Shown: positions 7,725 through 17,298, numbered from the stretch's first letter. The stretch: 64,000 nt of DNA from Leptospira harrisiae (GCF_002811945.1 NZ_NPDX01000003.1:1-64000), one strand, 5' to 3'. Program-made: numbers and translations. Notes: generated by a model not told the origin, from the letters alone.

Positions 7725-8204
7725 TTAATCTTTTTGTTTTTCTCCCAGCCACTGTTCTAGGCCTTCAAGTATAGAGGTCCAACCATGGTTATGCATTTTG
7801 ATTTGAATATCAGTGATTAGTTCCTCCTGAATGAGAGTAACTAAAGTTTGGATTTTTGGTTTAGAACCCTTGGTGTTTTCCGTGGAACCATCTTTAATTT
7901 CGATAAAAGTAATCGTAACAAGAGTATCTCTATTTTCCGTTGCCTGTGAACGCCAGGTGAATACAAGTTTTGTCGGTTCCTCAATGGTAATGTATTCTCC
8001 TTCGTGTGGCAGAATTTTTCCATCTAGTGACATATTGATTAAAAACTTTCCGCCAGGTTTCGAATCCATCGAAACTGATTCAATACCGATTCCATCTCCA
8101 GATAAAAACCAATTTGCAAAATCTTCTGCATTAAGCCATGCTCGAAAAAGTTTTGATGGATCTGCATTAATTTTTTTTTCGATTTTTAATACCTTTGGAT
8201 TCAT
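7725..8204 (-). CDS. SRPBCC (AHSA1-like) domain protein
   Basis: The 159-aa protein begins MNPKVLKIEKKINADPSKLF and continues RAWLNAEDFANWF, the hallmark start of AHSA1-type SRPBCC proteins; the C-terminal helix is GWTSILEGLEQWL. I chose the ATG at 8204 because GAGGAGAAGG lies directly upstream; the upstream codon at 8219 gives five extra basic residues. The start overlaps the end of the ArsR gene by 38 bases, which suggests translational coupling. Such ArsR/SRPBCC pairs are common in bacteria; the role is undefined. Confidence 0.85.
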   Translation of the reverse strand: MNPKVLKIEKKINADPSKLFRAWLNAEDFANWFLSGDGIGIESVSMDSKPGGKFLINMSLDGKILPHEGEYITIEEPTKLVFTWRSQATENRDTLVTITFIEIKDGSTENTKGSKPKIQTLVTLIQEELITDIQIKMHNHGWTSILEGLEQWLGEKQKD

Positions 8205-8547
8205 TTTCCTTCTCCTCAATAAATGCTTCTAACTTGACTAATTTGTTTGTCCAAAACTCTTGATGGTATGCAATCCAATCGGTTGCTTCCGAAAGAGTTT
8301 GTTTCTGTAATTCCAAACGAAAACTTCGGCCATCTTCAGGTGCTCTTACTTTCCTAATGAGTTGTGCTTCCGTTAACACTTCAATATGTTTAGCAACTCC
8401 TGCAAATGACATAGCAAAGGGCTCTGCAATTTCAGAAATGCTTAGTGGACCTTTCCGAAGCCGAGTCAACATTTGCCTTCTAGAATGGTCAGCAAGTGCT
8501 GCAAAAACTCGATCTAAAACCTGTTCCTTCTTCTTTAATTCAACCAT
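8167..8547 (-). CDS. ArsR-family transcriptional regulator
   Basis: A 126-aa winged-helix regulator. FAALADHSRRQMLTRLRKG near residue 15 and LSISEIAEPFAMSFAGVAKH near 35-54 form the ArsR HTH; the wing follows with RKVRAPEDGRSF. It lacks the cysteine metal sites of arsenic or zinc sensors, as in the SRPBCC-linked subgroup. It is first in an operon with two SRPBCC genes and is divergent from an SMR exporter gene. A 20-bp dyad straddles its start codon and another lies 48 bp upstream, so autorepression is likely. Confidence 0.87.
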   Translation of the reverse strand: MVELKKKEQVLDRVFAALADHSRRQMLTRLRKGPLSISEIAEPFAMSFAGVAKHIEVLTEAQLIRKVRAPEDGRSFRLELQKQTLSEATDWIAYHQEFWTNKLVKLEAFIEEKENESKGIKNRKKN

Positions 8548-8605
8548 TTAGTTGAATAAGATGATATCCATTTTTTTAGTCAATTATTAAACCAAATAGT
8601 TGAAT
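8538..8605. promoter_or_regulatory. Two matching 20-bp dyads, probable ArsR operators
   Basis: Site 1 (8538-8557) is ATTCAAC, 6 bases, GTTGAAT and contains the arsR start codon. Site 2 (8586-8605) is ATTAAAC, 6 bases, GTTGAAT, differing at one base. Both share the right-hand TAGTTGAATAA and identical 7-6-7 geometry, and their centres are 48 bp apart. Overlap with the start codon suggests direct repression of the ArsR/SRPBCC operon. Confidence 0.6.
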
Positions 8606-8770
8606 AAATTTTAGCCAAAATACAAAATAAAACCGAGGTTTCACTGCCCAAGATTGTTTCTTAAATAAACAATGTCGTGATACAAACTACACCTACTTAT
8701 CTCAATTCGTTCATTCATATGGTGTTTACAACCAAAGTCGTGTGGCGAGGATATCCTTTCGGGAGTGAAT

Positions 8771-9097
8771 ATGAGTTGGATTTTACTTTTAATTGCAGGT
8801 CTTTTTGAAGTTTTATTTGCATTTTGTTTAGGAAAAACAAAAGACACTATCGGAACAGAAACCTACTTTTGGTATTTGGGTTTTCTAATTTCGCTAATCA
8901 TCAGCATGGGTTTACTCATTAAAGTAACTCAAACGTTACCGATAGGAACTAGTTATGCAGTATGGACTGGAATTGGTGCCATAGGAACAGTAGTGATTGG
9001 AATTCTATTTTTCAAAGAGCCAATGGAATTTTGGAGATTGTTTTTCCTTTTTACATTAGTTTTATCTGTTGTTGGTTTAAAATTTGTTTCTCACTAA
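8771..9097 (+). CDS. Small multidrug resistance family exporter, SugE/Gdx-like
   Basis: A 108-aa protein with four membrane helices, the standard SMR size. The first helix carries the conserved Glu (AGLFEVLFAF, near residue 13), and TSYAVWTGIGAIGTV near 57-71 is the hallmark of the SMR helix 3 start. The N-terminal MSWILLLIAGLFEV and the ending VVGLKF are closer to the SugE/Gdx subgroup, which exports guanidinium, than to EmrE. GGGAG upstream supports the ATG at 8771 over the GTG at 8765. I could not find a guanidine riboswitch upstream, so the substrate is open. Confidence 0.85.
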   Translation: MSWILLLIAGLFEVLFAFCLGKTKDTIGTETYFWYLGFLISLIISMGLLIKVTQTLPIGTSYAVWTGIGAIGTVVIGILFFKEPMEFWRLFFLFTLVLSVVGLKFVSH

Positions 9098-9106
9098 TTG
9101 TAAACT

Positions 9107-9637
9107 ATGAAACAATCCTCCTCACTTGAAAATACAAGCCAGCCATTTTTAAATAATATTCAAAGGTGTTTATTTGATCCTCTGAAATTAATCATCCAAG
9201 ATGTCAGCTTAGAAAAAGAAAGCGGCGAATACAATGCCTGCCACTTTCGTTGTAAAAAAATACTTTTCTCTTTTAGAAAGGCAAAAGTCACTCCGAAAAA
9301 AATTGGGCAATTTGTAACTTTATGGAAACGAAGTGTAAAAGGTCCGATAGAACCTTATCGCTTTAATGACAAAATGGATATATACATTATAGAAACATCA
9401 TATAAAAATCGAATTGGTCATTTTCTTTTTACCAAAGACATATTAAATGAACACGGAATCCTTTTGGGAAAATTTGAAGGCAAAAGAGGATTTAGAGTTT
9501 ATCCTTCGTGGGATAAACCAAATAACAAACAAGGAACTGCCACACAAAAATGGCAGCTCCCCTTTTTTATTGAATCAACTGATGATAAAGTTAATTTGGC
9601 AGCTTTGAAAATTCAATTAGAGGTTTTTATAAAATAA
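9107..9637 (+). CDS. MepB family protein
   Basis: The 176-aa protein matches MepB-family proteins, named after the third gene of the staphylococcal mepRAB multidrug operon and of unknown function. Visible family blocks are ESGEYNACHF near residue 38, FRKAKVTPKKIGQFVTLWKR near 56-75, GPIEPY, the GHFLFTKDIL segment near 104, and GKRGFRVYPSWD near 124-135, ending TQKWQLPFF. It starts 10 bases after the SMR exporter stop, so the two are probably cotranscribed. The 3' end overlaps the convergent AraC gene by 21 bases. Confidence 0.85.
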   Translation: MKQSSSLENTSQPFLNNIQRCLFDPLKLIIQDVSLEKESGEYNACHFRCKKILFSFRKAKVTPKKIGQFVTLWKRSVKGPIEPYRFNDKMDIYIIETSYKNRIGHFLFTKDILNEHGILLGKFEGKRGFRVYPSWDKPNNKQGTATQKWQLPFFIESTDDKVNLAALKIQLEVFIK

Positions 9638-10441
9638 TTTACCAAATTGATTCTCCTTCGCACTAAATTGACTGGGGCTATGGCCAGTGTATTTTTTAAA
9701 TTCTTTAATAAAATGCGACTGATCGTAGTATAAATCTAACAAACCAAGTTTCTGAAAATGAAGGATGTCTGTTTTCGCCCATGATTTGTAAATTGATTGA
9801 AATCTCTCAATGGATGAAATCAACTTTGGTGAAACTCCGACATAAGACTGAAACAATTTGTCAATATAACGTTTAGTGTATCCTATATCATCAAAAATAT
9901 CCTGTATGGAATACTGCCCTTTTTGTAACTGTATTTGACCAACTACATAATTCACGATTCGATTTTCTCTACTTAATATTTTTTTTGAGTGGATTAAGAA
10001 TTCTTGAATACAATCAGAAATCCAATATGGATCGTTACTGTTACTAATTCTTTCTTCTAAATCGTTTGCTGATTTTCCATAAATATCGGAGAAATATATT
10101 ATCTTATTGGTTGATTCATATAATGGAAATGGAAAGATTTGATAACCACCCGTAGTGGTCAATCGGAGGATAAGTGTATTGATTTGATTTTCTGATGACC
10201 GAATTGAAACTGGATGATCCCATATTCCAGTTACCAAAATCTTAGATATTGGGTATTCTCTTGTTAAGTCAAATTCCTCTGTCTTTAGTTTTCCACAAAC
10301 AGGAACGATCAACTTTGCGCTACTGTGTGGGACAACAATTGAACTATCAGAGCTTGGAATGCCGATCCCACTTTCAAACCACCAGATACTTTCGATAATC
10401 TGAGTCAGCTCCGGTCTTATTTTAAGAGAAATTAATTTCAA
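9617..10441 (-). CDS. AraC family transcriptional regulator
   Basis: A 274-aa regulator. The N-terminal 150 residues form a variable domain with a DUF6597-like feel (IRPELTQIIESIWWFESG, then VPHSSAKLIVPVCG). The C-terminal 100 residues hold the double HTH, with IQDIFDDIGYTKRYIDKLFQ near 175-195 and the AraC signature YYDQSHFIKEFKKYTGHSP near 235-254. It is divergent from a small membrane-protein gene 90 bases away. Inducer and targets cannot be told from sequence. Confidence 0.85.
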   Translation of the reverse strand: MKLISLKIRPELTQIIESIWWFESGIGIPSSDSSIVVPHSSAKLIVPVCGKLKTEEFDLTREYPISKILVTGIWDHPVSIRSSENQINTLILRLTTTGGYQIFPFPLYESTNKIIYFSDIYGKSANDLEERISNSNDPYWISDCIQEFLIHSKKILSRENRIVNYVVGQIQLQKGQYSIQDIFDDIGYTKRYIDKLFQSYVGVSPKLISSIERFQSIYKSWAKTDILHFQKLGLLDLYYDQSHFIKEFKKYTGHSPSQFSAKENQFGKLFYKNL

Positions 10442-10531
10442 TGATTAGTTCCCTTTTTTACAATACTTTTCTTCATTTATATTGTAAATTAAAAACATAA
10501 TACAAACATTTCAATTCAAAGGAGATAATAA

Positions 10532-10972
10532 ATGAAATCTAAATGGAGACTTTACACTGCAGTAGGATTAATGATTTTTTTTCTTATTGGTCATACAATC
10601 GGCAGCCTTACTCGGAAGGATTTAAAATTAGAAAACTCAATTCAAACCCTGCATGCTATGGAAACAACACTTGTCGAACTCCCTGGTGGATTATCCGATC
10701 ATACAGTTGACGAATTTTATCAAGGTATGAGTCTTTCATTGGATATTTCTATCCTACTCGTCATCAGTATTTTAACAATTTGTTTAACTGATGGGCAACT
10801 ACCGGTTCGGTCCAAAAGTCGAATTTTATTATTTGCATTTCTTTGGACTATAAGCGTTTCGATTTTAAGTTTTCGTTATATCTTTCCGGTACCAGCTTTT
10901 ACTTGTCTTTTCACCGCAATACTATTGGCAATGGAGTGGTATATAGTTTACTTTAAATCTGAAAGGATTTAA
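10532..10972 (+). CDS. Small four-helix membrane protein, unknown function
   Basis: A 146-aa protein with four predicted membrane helices (near residues 8-26, 70-90, 99-117 and 120-140). The first loop, about 40 residues, contains the phrase LPGGLSDHTVDEFYQGMSLS. It resembles other uncharacterised leptospiral membrane proteins of this size; I know no function. CAAAGGAGATAATAA directly upstream gives a strong ribosome-binding site. It is divergent from the AraC-type regulator, a possible controller. Confidence 0.75.
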   Translation: MKSKWRLYTAVGLMIFFLIGHTIGSLTRKDLKLENSIQTLHAMETTLVELPGGLSDHTVDEFYQGMSLSLDISILLVISILTICLTDGQLPVRSKSRILLFAFLWTISVSILSFRYIFPVPAFTCLFTAILLAMEWYIVYFKSERI

Positions 10973-11052
10973 CAATTCTATTTACTATGAAAATGGTAAA
11001 TATATACAGGAATTTTTCTTTACCTTTCTCTTAAAATAAAAAGAAAGGAGGA

Positions 11053-11883
11053 ATGAGTCAAATTTTTCGTAAAACCTTAATCACTCGACACTTTGATCTG
11101 GACTGGAACCGCCACGTCACAAGTAGGACATATGAAAAATTTGGATATGATGCTAGATGTGAGGCTTTAAAAAATCTAGGATTTTCAATAGAACAAATGT
11201 TAAACACGAACATTAGTTATATTCCAGGTTCCACGTATGTACGTTTTCTAGACCAACAATTTGCAAACGCTGAGATTACAGTAGAATCTCAAGTTTATAA
11301 ATTGGAAGATGGAACACTCCTATGGAAACAATCCATTTTTGGACCTGAGGGAAAAAAGGCCTGTGAATTAGAAACAACATCGCGGTTGGTTCAGGACGGA
11401 AGGAACATACAAATTTCTGAGATTCCAAATATAAATATTTCTCCTTATACATTTACCATACATCCAAAACCTAACGCACAAAATACCGTCGAACATGATT
11501 ACTACATTCCATTTAGTGATATGAATTGTTTTTGGAGTTTACCATCTGATTCGATTTGGAAAATTTTCGAAGAAGGAAGGTTTTTATTTTTTAAAGAAAT
11601 TGTAGATTTAAATTTAATCAAAGAAACCGACTCAACAACATTTTTTATGGGAGGCGAAATAATAATCTATAAACAACCAGAGCCAGGCACTCATGTAAAA
11701 ATTTTAAGTTGGATAGAAAGTTTCGAAAAAATTCGTTTTTATTTTAGGCAAGATATAGTGGATCTTAATGGAAATTTATTAGTTAGTATGAAAGACGAAC
11801 AACTGTTTGTTTCACTTTCTAGCGCAAGACCAAGAAGAGCACCTGCAGCTTTTTTTGATAAAATCGAACGATTTATTGAATGA
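11053..11883 (+). CDS. Hotdog-fold thioesterase-like protein
   Basis: The 276-aa protein looks like two hotdog domains in tandem. The first begins RHFDLDWNRHVTSRTYEKFG, in which the D-x-x-x-H-V element is the hotdog active-site loop; the second half starts near residue 160 (PFSDMNCFWSLPSDSIWKIF) and keeps the strand pattern but a less clear active site. It probably hydrolyses acyl-CoA or acyl-ACP thioesters. AGGAGG ends only two bases before the ATG, closer than usual. The end overlaps the convergent RsuA-like gene by 11 bases. Confidence 0.75.
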   Translation: MSQIFRKTLITRHFDLDWNRHVTSRTYEKFGYDARCEALKNLGFSIEQMLNTNISYIPGSTYVRFLDQQFANAEITVESQVYKLEDGTLLWKQSIFGPEGKKACELETTSRLVQDGRNIQISEIPNINISPYTFTIHPKPNAQNTVEHDYYIPFSDMNCFWSLPSDSIWKIFEEGRFLFFKEIVDLNLIKETDSTTFFMGGEIIIYKQPEPGTHVKILSWIESFEKIRFYFRQDIVDLNGNLLVSMKDEQLFVSLSSARPRRAPAAFFDKIERFIE

Positions 11884-12604
11884 CAGGTGTTTTTTCTTTC
11901 AGTAAGGCAACTTCAGCCTCTGAAAGTTCTCTATAACTACCTAATGCAAGCGAAGGATCCAATTCCAAATTTCCCATTTTCATTCGTTTCAAATAAGTAA
12001 CTTCTTTCCCTAAACTTTGAAACATCCTTCGAATTTGCCGGTATTTCCCTTCTTTCAGCCAAACAGTAACAATGGTTGGATTGGTTGGATCTGGGATGGC
12101 GAGTTTTGCTGGTAGCGTTTTGTAACCATCATCCAAAACAATACCTTTTTCAAAGTTTAGTATGTCTTCGTTTGTAACAGAATCTGAAATTTCTGCATAA
12201 TATTCTTTTTCAACAAAATGTTTTGGAGAAGTATAATAATGTGCAAGAGTTCCATCGGTAGTAAATAAAAGTAAACCTTCAGTCTCTTTGTCCAATCGAC
12301 CAACGGGAAATAGACTCATATTTTGATGTCTTTCCTTTAAATAATCCATCACAGTTTTTTCTCTAGGATCTTCTGTAGCTGTGATACAATCAGGGGCTTT
12401 GTTCATCATGAAGTAATAGAAATCCTTACGAGCCAAAGTTTCATCATAATAAATAACCTCATCGGTTAATGTTACCTTAAAACCAGGATCCTTTATCACA
12501 ACGCCATTAACTTTAACAAGACCTTGGTGGATTTCTTTTTTGACATCCGAACGAGAACCAAGCCCGAAATTTCCCAGAACCTTATCTAAACGTTCTTTTG
12601 CCAT
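11873..12604 (-). CDS. rsuA: RsuA-family rRNA pseudouridine synthase
   Basis: A 243-aa protein. The N-terminal S4 RNA-binding domain (RLDKVLGNFGLGSRSDVKK, residues 5-60) is followed by the catalytic domain with the family motif GRLDKETEGLLLFTTDG near residue 103, where the Asp is the nucleophile. GKYRQIRRMF near 195 is the second RsuA/RluB/E/F signature. The length suits RsuA (16S pseudouridine-516 in E. coli) more than RluB. It modifies rRNA in the cytoplasm. The exact target nucleotide is inferred by similarity only. Confidence 0.85.
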   Translation of the reverse strand: MAKERLDKVLGNFGLGSRSDVKKEIHQGLVKVNGVVIKDPGFKVTLTDEVIYYDETLARKDFYYFMMNKAPDCITATEDPREKTVMDYLKERHQNMSLFPVGRLDKETEGLLLFTTDGTLAHYYTSPKHFVEKEYYAEISDSVTNEDILNFEKGIVLDDGYKTLPAKLAIPDPTNPTIVTVWLKEGKYRQIRRMFQSLGKEVTYLKRMKMGNLELDPSLALGSYRELSEAEVALLKEKTPVIQ

Positions 12605-12671
12605 ATTCTGTTTTCAACTTCAAAATCCTAATGAGATATTGCAATCAGGAATTCAAAAAGTTAAGTAGAGT

Positions 12672-14525
12672 TTGAAACAAAAAAAGGTATCGAAAACAAA
12701 TACCAAAAACAATCTAACTAGTATGATTGAAACGTTTCTGAGGATCTTAAAAACTTCGCGAATTGCCTTTGATTTAGCCTACAAAAGTTCCCCATTTTTG
12801 ACTTTAATCATTTCCGCCTTAACCATTACCAATGGACTTTTTCCTTCCTTACTTGTTTGGATCGGAAAATTGATTATCGATTCAATTTTAATCTCACAAA
12901 CTGAATCAACTCATTGGTTCGATTTGTTACAATCCGAAACCGTTCAATTGGTCTATTTAGAAGCAACACTTACTATTTTGTTTTTTGGCGCACAAAAATT
13001 ATATAATATCTCGTATACACTACTTCGAATTCGATTGGGACAAGAGGTAAACGAAAGAATTTTATCAAAAGCAATTCGTTTAGAACTCACTCATTTTGAA
13101 AATTCAGAAACTTATGATAAAATGACACAAGCGAGGACAGAGGCTTCGTCAAAACCTCTATCAATGGTTACAAGATTTTTTACAATTGCTCAGTCCTTAG
13201 TTACAATTGTGAGTTTTTTTGGTTTACTTGTAAAACTCTCGCCACTTGCATCATTTATTTTAGTAATTGCAGCCATACCTTCGTTTATTGCAGAAACAAA
13301 ATTCTCAAATCATAGCTTTAGACTATTTCGATGGAAAGCAAAAGAAACTAGAGAACAAGTATATTTGGAAACTTTAATGGCAAGAGAAGATAATGCCAAA
13401 GAAATTTTGCTTTTTAACTTAGGAAAAGAATTCTTAAATCGATATAAAAACAATTTCCAAAGAATTTATACAGAAGATAAAAAGCTAACAATCTATAAAG
13501 GGATATTTAGTTTTTTCCTCGGGTTACTCAGCCAATTTGCATTTTATGGTTCATATATCTGGATTGTATGTTTAGCCTTGTTACACAAAATTACATTAGG
13601 TGAGATGACAATGTATCTTGTCATCTTTAGACAAGGCCAAAGTACTTTCTCCAATGCCCTCTCTGCATTCGGCGGAATTTACGAAGACCATCTATATATC
13701 GAAAATCTAATGGAATTTTTGGACTTACCTATTCTAAAACAATATGGAAACTATCAAGGGAACCATAAAAAACAAGGCATTGTATTTGATTCAGTTTCAT
13801 TTCAATATCCTGGCTCCAAAAATCCTTCGTTATCCAATGTTAGTTTTGAATTAAAACCAGAGGAAAAACTTGCCATCGTAGGTGAAAATGGATCAGGCAA
13901 AACAACACTTATCAAACTTCTGACTCGTTTATATTCGCCTACATCAGGAAAAATCTATTTAGATGGAATTAATTTAGAAGATTGGGAAGAAGAAGCATTA
14001 CGAAAAAGGTTTGGCGTTATCTTTCAAAACTTTGTGCAATATCAGTTCAAAGTTGGTGAGAACATTGGAATGGGTGACGTACAAAAAAATCAATCTGAAG
14101 CAGAATGGATTCCAGCTGCAAAACTAGGAATGGCCCACGAATTTGTTACAAATTTAGAACAAGGATATGAAACGAGACTTGGTAAATGGTTTAAAGACGG
14201 ACGTGAATTGTCAGGTGGGCAATGGCAAAAAGTGGCACTTTCTCGCGCTTTTATGCGGTCTAGCGCAGATATATTAATTTTAGATGAACCCACTTCTGCA
14301 ATTGATGCAGAAGCTGAAATGAAAGTTTTTGAACATTTCAGAGAACATACACAAGGAAAAACGGTGATTCTAATTTCACATCGATTTTCGACAGTACGAA
14401 TGGCCGATCAAATTTTAGTTTTGGAACATGGTAAAAAAACTGAATGGGGAAGCCATGAAGAACTCCTCATCAATAAAGGAAAATACGAAAAACTATTTCG
14501 ATTACAACAGGCTGGATATCAATAG
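12672..14525 (+). CDS. ABC transporter, fused permease and ATPase
   Basis: A 617-aa half-transporter. A membrane domain with about six helices spans residues 30-340, and the ATPase follows: Walker A GENGSGKTT near 413, signature LSGGQWQKV near 515, Walker B ILILDEPTSAID near 535, and the H-loop ISHRFSTV near 572. Such exporters act as dimers at the inner membrane to move lipids, peptides or drugs; the cargo is unknown. The reading frame opens at a TTG (12672); an in-frame ATG at 12723 is an equally possible start, as neither has a strong ribosome-binding site. Confidence 0.85.
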   Translation: MKQKKVSKTNTKNNLTSMIETFLRILKTSRIAFDLAYKSSPFLTLIISALTITNGLFPSLLVWIGKLIIDSILISQTESTHWFDLLQSETVQLVYLEATLTILFFGAQKLYNISYTLLRIRLGQEVNERILSKAIRLELTHFENSETYDKMTQARTEASSKPLSMVTRFFTIAQSLVTIVSFFGLLVKLSPLASFILVIAAIPSFIAETKFSNHSFRLFRWKAKETREQVYLETLMAREDNAKEILLFNLGKEFLNRYKNNFQRIYTEDKKLTIYKGIFSFFLGLLSQFAFYGSYIWIVCLALLHKITLGEMTMYLVIFRQGQSTFSNALSAFGGIYEDHLYIENLMEFLDLPILKQYGNYQGNHKKQGIVFDSVSFQYPGSKNPSLSNVSFELKPEEKLAIVGENGSGKTTLIKLLTRLYSPTSGKIYLDGINLEDWEEEALRKRFGVIFQNFVQYQFKVGENIGMGDVQKNQSEAEWIPAAKLGMAHEFVTNLEQGYETRLGKWFKDGRELSGGQWQKVALSRAFMRSSADILILDEPTSAIDAEAEMKVFEHFREHTQGKTVILISHRFSTVRMADQILVLEHGKKTEWGSHEELLINKGKYEKLFRLQQAGYQ

Positions 14526-14583
14526 CGGGATTAAAATATCCGATACTATTAATGAAGGTTATTCTGCACTGTAAGGGTTAGAT

Positions 14584-15708
14584 ATGGAAGAGAGTTACTC
14601 TAATTTAGGGATGAGGAAACTAAAAGATCTGATCGAATCATTTGGAGATAGATCTAAAGAAATAGGTTCCGTCGCTTCTTCAATCCAACAGGTTGCAAAA
14701 CAAACCAACTTACTAGCGCTCAATGCTTCCATCGAAGCAGCACGAGCAGGAGAACATGGACGTGGATTTGAAATTGTAGCGAACGAAGTTACAAAACTTT
14801 CATATCAAACGTCAGAAGCTACTAAAAAAATTTCTGAAATTTTATCTCGCATAAATATTGAAAACCAATCTGCCAATGTAGATGTGATTGAAATGGAAAA
14901 ACAATCCATTGTAGAATACGCTGAACTTTGGACGAGTAATATTGCCAAAGAACTAGAATCTAAATTTTATATCATGGCTACTTCACTCTATGGTTTGAAA
15001 TTTTTAATTCAAAGTTTAGTACACGCAAATATAGGAATGAAAAGAGAACATTTACTTCTCATTTTGCAAGAATACTTAATTCAAAATGAACAACAACTCG
15101 CATATGCTATCTGTTGTGAACCAAACGTGATAGATATGATGGATGGAGAATACAAAAACAAAGAAGGTCATGATTCCCAAGGTAGGTTTGTTCCCTATTG
15201 CCATAGACATACAGGTAGAATATCAATCGAACCTTTACAAGGTTTTGACACACCAGGAGAAAACGAATGGTATACCGTCCCACGTGATTTAGGGGAAGAT
15301 GTGATGATGGAACCATATGATTATCCAATCGAAGGCAAAACTGTAAAGATGACAAGTCTTATGACTAATCTTTTTCTACATTCAAAATTTGCTGGTATCT
15401 TGGGTGCTGACTTTTCACTAGAACAATTACAATCAGAGCTATCTCCTAAAAAACTTTTTGGCATTGGAAAAACATCTCTCATTACGTATAACAGCAATTA
15501 TGCTTCACATCCTGAAATTGATTTTTTAGGAACGCCAGCAGAACAACTTAACGATGAGGCCAAAAGAGCAATCCAAAGAGGGGAAAGTTTCACCTTTATT
15601 GACAAATCCAACATAGCAAGAATTTTGAAGCCGGTCAGAATTGGACAAAGTAAACGACCATGGAGTATACTCGTAGAGTTCAATTTACTTTCCGTTCTTA
15701 AAAAGTAA
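14584..15708 (+). CDS. Soluble MCP-like protein with reversed domain order
   Basis: The N-terminal 95 residues carry the tip and part of the MCP signalling hairpin ([20 protein letters not shown] near residue 40, then [14 protein letters not shown]). The remaining 280 residues resemble a Cache/PDC-like sensor with an ending ([20 protein letters not shown]) typical of double-Cache domains. There is no membrane helix and no adaptation tail, so the receptor appears cytoplasmic, with the output module first. Usual MCPs have sensor, membrane segment, HAMP, then signalling domain. It could signal to CheA/CheW from the cytoplasm or be a regulatory fragment. AAGGG lies upstream of the ATG. Confidence 0.75.
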   Translation: MEESYSNLGMRKLKDLIESFGDRSKEIGSVASSIQQVAKQTNLLALNASIEAARAGEHGRGFEIVANEVTKLSYQTSEATKKISEILSRINIENQSANVDVIEMEKQSIVEYAELWTSNIAKELESKFYIMATSLYGLKFLIQSLVHANIGMKREHLLLILQEYLIQNEQQLAYAICCEPNVIDMMDGEYKNKEGHDSQGRFVPYCHRHTGRISIEPLQGFDTPGENEWYTVPRDLGEDVMMEPYDYPIEGKTVKMTSLMTNLFLHSKFAGILGADFSLEQLQSELSPKKLFGIGKTSLITYNSNYASHPEIDFLGTPAEQLNDEAKRAIQRGESFTFIDKSNIARILKPVRIGQSKRPWSILVEFNLLSVLKK

Positions 15709-15777
15709 TTGTTTCCCTCTCTCAAAGTGAGGTGATTAGATACTTGATTCGCCATAGCAAACAAAAACTCTGGTTCT

Positions 15778-17298
15778 ATGGACATCGATTCCTTGTTACA
15801 GGACTTAAAGACTCTTTTGGATTCACCCAAGGAACTTGTAACCATCTCAGAAGAAAAACGATTAGAGCTCATGATCCTCTGTGGGAAGATATCTCGCCCA
15901 GACCGGAATGAAGTCAGAAAAAGAAATAGAACTGTCCGTGTCGAAAAAAAACAAACCATAAAAATTCAAGAAAAACAAAAAACTGCTCTAACGGGAATTA
16001 GACGGGCCAGAGAATCCGCAGTATTCAAAGCTCCTTTACAAATTTCTAATTCTGCTGGATGGTCCTGGGATAAGGCAGAGGAATTAACAAATCCAAAACC
16101 TTGTTATATTTGCAAAACTCCATTTAATAAACTTCATTTTTTTTATGATTCCATGTGTCCGAATTGTGCAGCACTCAATTATTCCAAAAGGTTTCAAACA
16201 GCAGACCTACGTGGAACCGTGGCCGTTATCACTGGATCTCGCTTAAAAATTGGTTACCAATCAACCTTACTCTTGTTACGTTCCGGCGCAAGAGTGATTG
16301 CAACGACAAGATTTCCAAATGATTCAGCCATTCGTTTTGCCAAAGAAACTGATTTTCATTTATGGAAAGATAGATTACAAGTTTTTGGACTCGACTTACG
16401 GCACACTCCGAGTGTAGAAATTTTTTGTAAATTTTTAGAAAATCATTTAGAACGATTAGACATTTTAATTAACAACGCAGCACAAACGGTAAGGCGACCT
16501 CCAGGTTTTTATTCCCACCTACTAGAAACTGAAAAGTTATCTTTTTCTGAATTGCCCCAAGAAACACAAAAATTGCTTAGTTTTTACCAACATTGCAAAC
16601 AGGAGTTAGATTCTTATCGCTCTGATTCTGAAATGAAAGACACTGCCACCGCCCTTGCTGTCAGTTGGAATCACAAAACACCTGGTGTTGGAATTCGTTC
16701 TTCAGCAGCTCTGTCCCAAATTCCTTATTCCCATGACAATTCAAACGAATTAGAGGCAGTATTTCCAGAAGGTCAGTTAGATGCGGATTTACAACAAGTT
16801 GATCTTCGCAAAACAAATAGTTGGAGATTAAAACTTGGAGAAATTAATACTTCTGAAATGTTAGAAGTACAGTTAGTGAATGCAGTAGCACCATTCGTAC
16901 TTTGTAATCGCCTAGTTGGGATTATGCGAAAAGACAATACAGGAAAAAAACATATTATCAATGTTTCTGCTATGGAGGGAAAATTTCATCGATTTAAAAA
17001 AGAAGACCGTCACCCACACACGAATATGGCAAAAGCAGCACTTAATATGATGACTCATACATCCGCAGAAGATTTTGCAAAAGACGGAATCTTTATGAAT
17101 GCCGTGGACACAGGTTGGGTGACTGACGAAGATCCCATCGAACTTGCAAAAAGGAAACAAGACCTACATGATTTCCAACCTCCTCTCGATATAGTGGACG
17201 GAGCCGCAAGAGTCGTTGATCCCCTTTTTGACGGCGTCAATACAGGGAAACATTGGATCGGTAAATTTTTAAAAGACTACTTCCCTATTGACTGGTAG
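15778..17298 (+). CDS. SDR-family oxidoreductase with N-terminal zinc ribbon
   Basis: The 506-aa protein has a 100-residue helical start, a probable zinc ribbon (CYICKTPF near residue 109 and CPNC near 129), then a Rossmann SDR domain from about 145: TGSRLKIG cofactor loop, [10 protein letters not shown] near 228, and the VSAMEGKF strand near 398 with the catalytic Ser. The usual YxxxK is replaced by TNMAK, so the catalytic Tyr is missing. An inserted stretch of about 90 residues precedes the last third. Substrate is unknown. The 3' end overlaps the convergent MBL gene by 14 bases. Confidence 0.8.
   Translation: MDIDSLLQDLKTLLDSPKELVTISEEKRLELMILCGKISRPDRNEVRKRNRTVRVEKKQTIKIQEKQKTALTGIRRARESAVFKAPLQISNSAGWSWDKAEELTNPKPCYICKTPFNKLHFFYDSMCPNCAALNYSKRFQTADLRGTVAVITGSRLKIGYQSTLLLLRSGARVIATTRFPNDSAIRFAKETDFHLWKDRLQVFGLDLRHTPSVEIFCKFLENHLERLDILINNAAQTVRRPPGFYSHLLETEKLSFSELPQETQKLLSFYQHCKQELDSYRSDSEMKDTATALAVSWNHKTPGVGIRSSAALSQIPYSHDNSNELEAVFPEGQLDADLQQVDLRKTNSWRLKLGEINTSEMLEVQLVNAVAPFVLCNRLVGIMRKDNTGKKHIINVSAMEGKFHRFKKEDRHPHTNMAKAALNMMTHTSAEDFAKDGIFMNAVDTGWVTDEDPIELAKRKQDLHDFQPPLDIVDGAARVVDPLFDGVNTGKHWIGKFLKDYFPIDW

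Noticed and set aside
7831..8232. 133-codon plus-strand frame
   Set aside because: It is the shadow of the SRPBCC gene on the other strand.
8640..8770. Possible guanidine riboswitch before the SMR gene
   Set aside because: I could not find the ACGR-loop hairpin pair or the ykkC core, only a short GGATATCC palindrome.
9532..9570. Terminator-like hairpin (CTGCCA/TGGCAG then T-run)
   Set aside because: It lies inside the conserved 3' part of the MepB gene, where the codons explain the bases.
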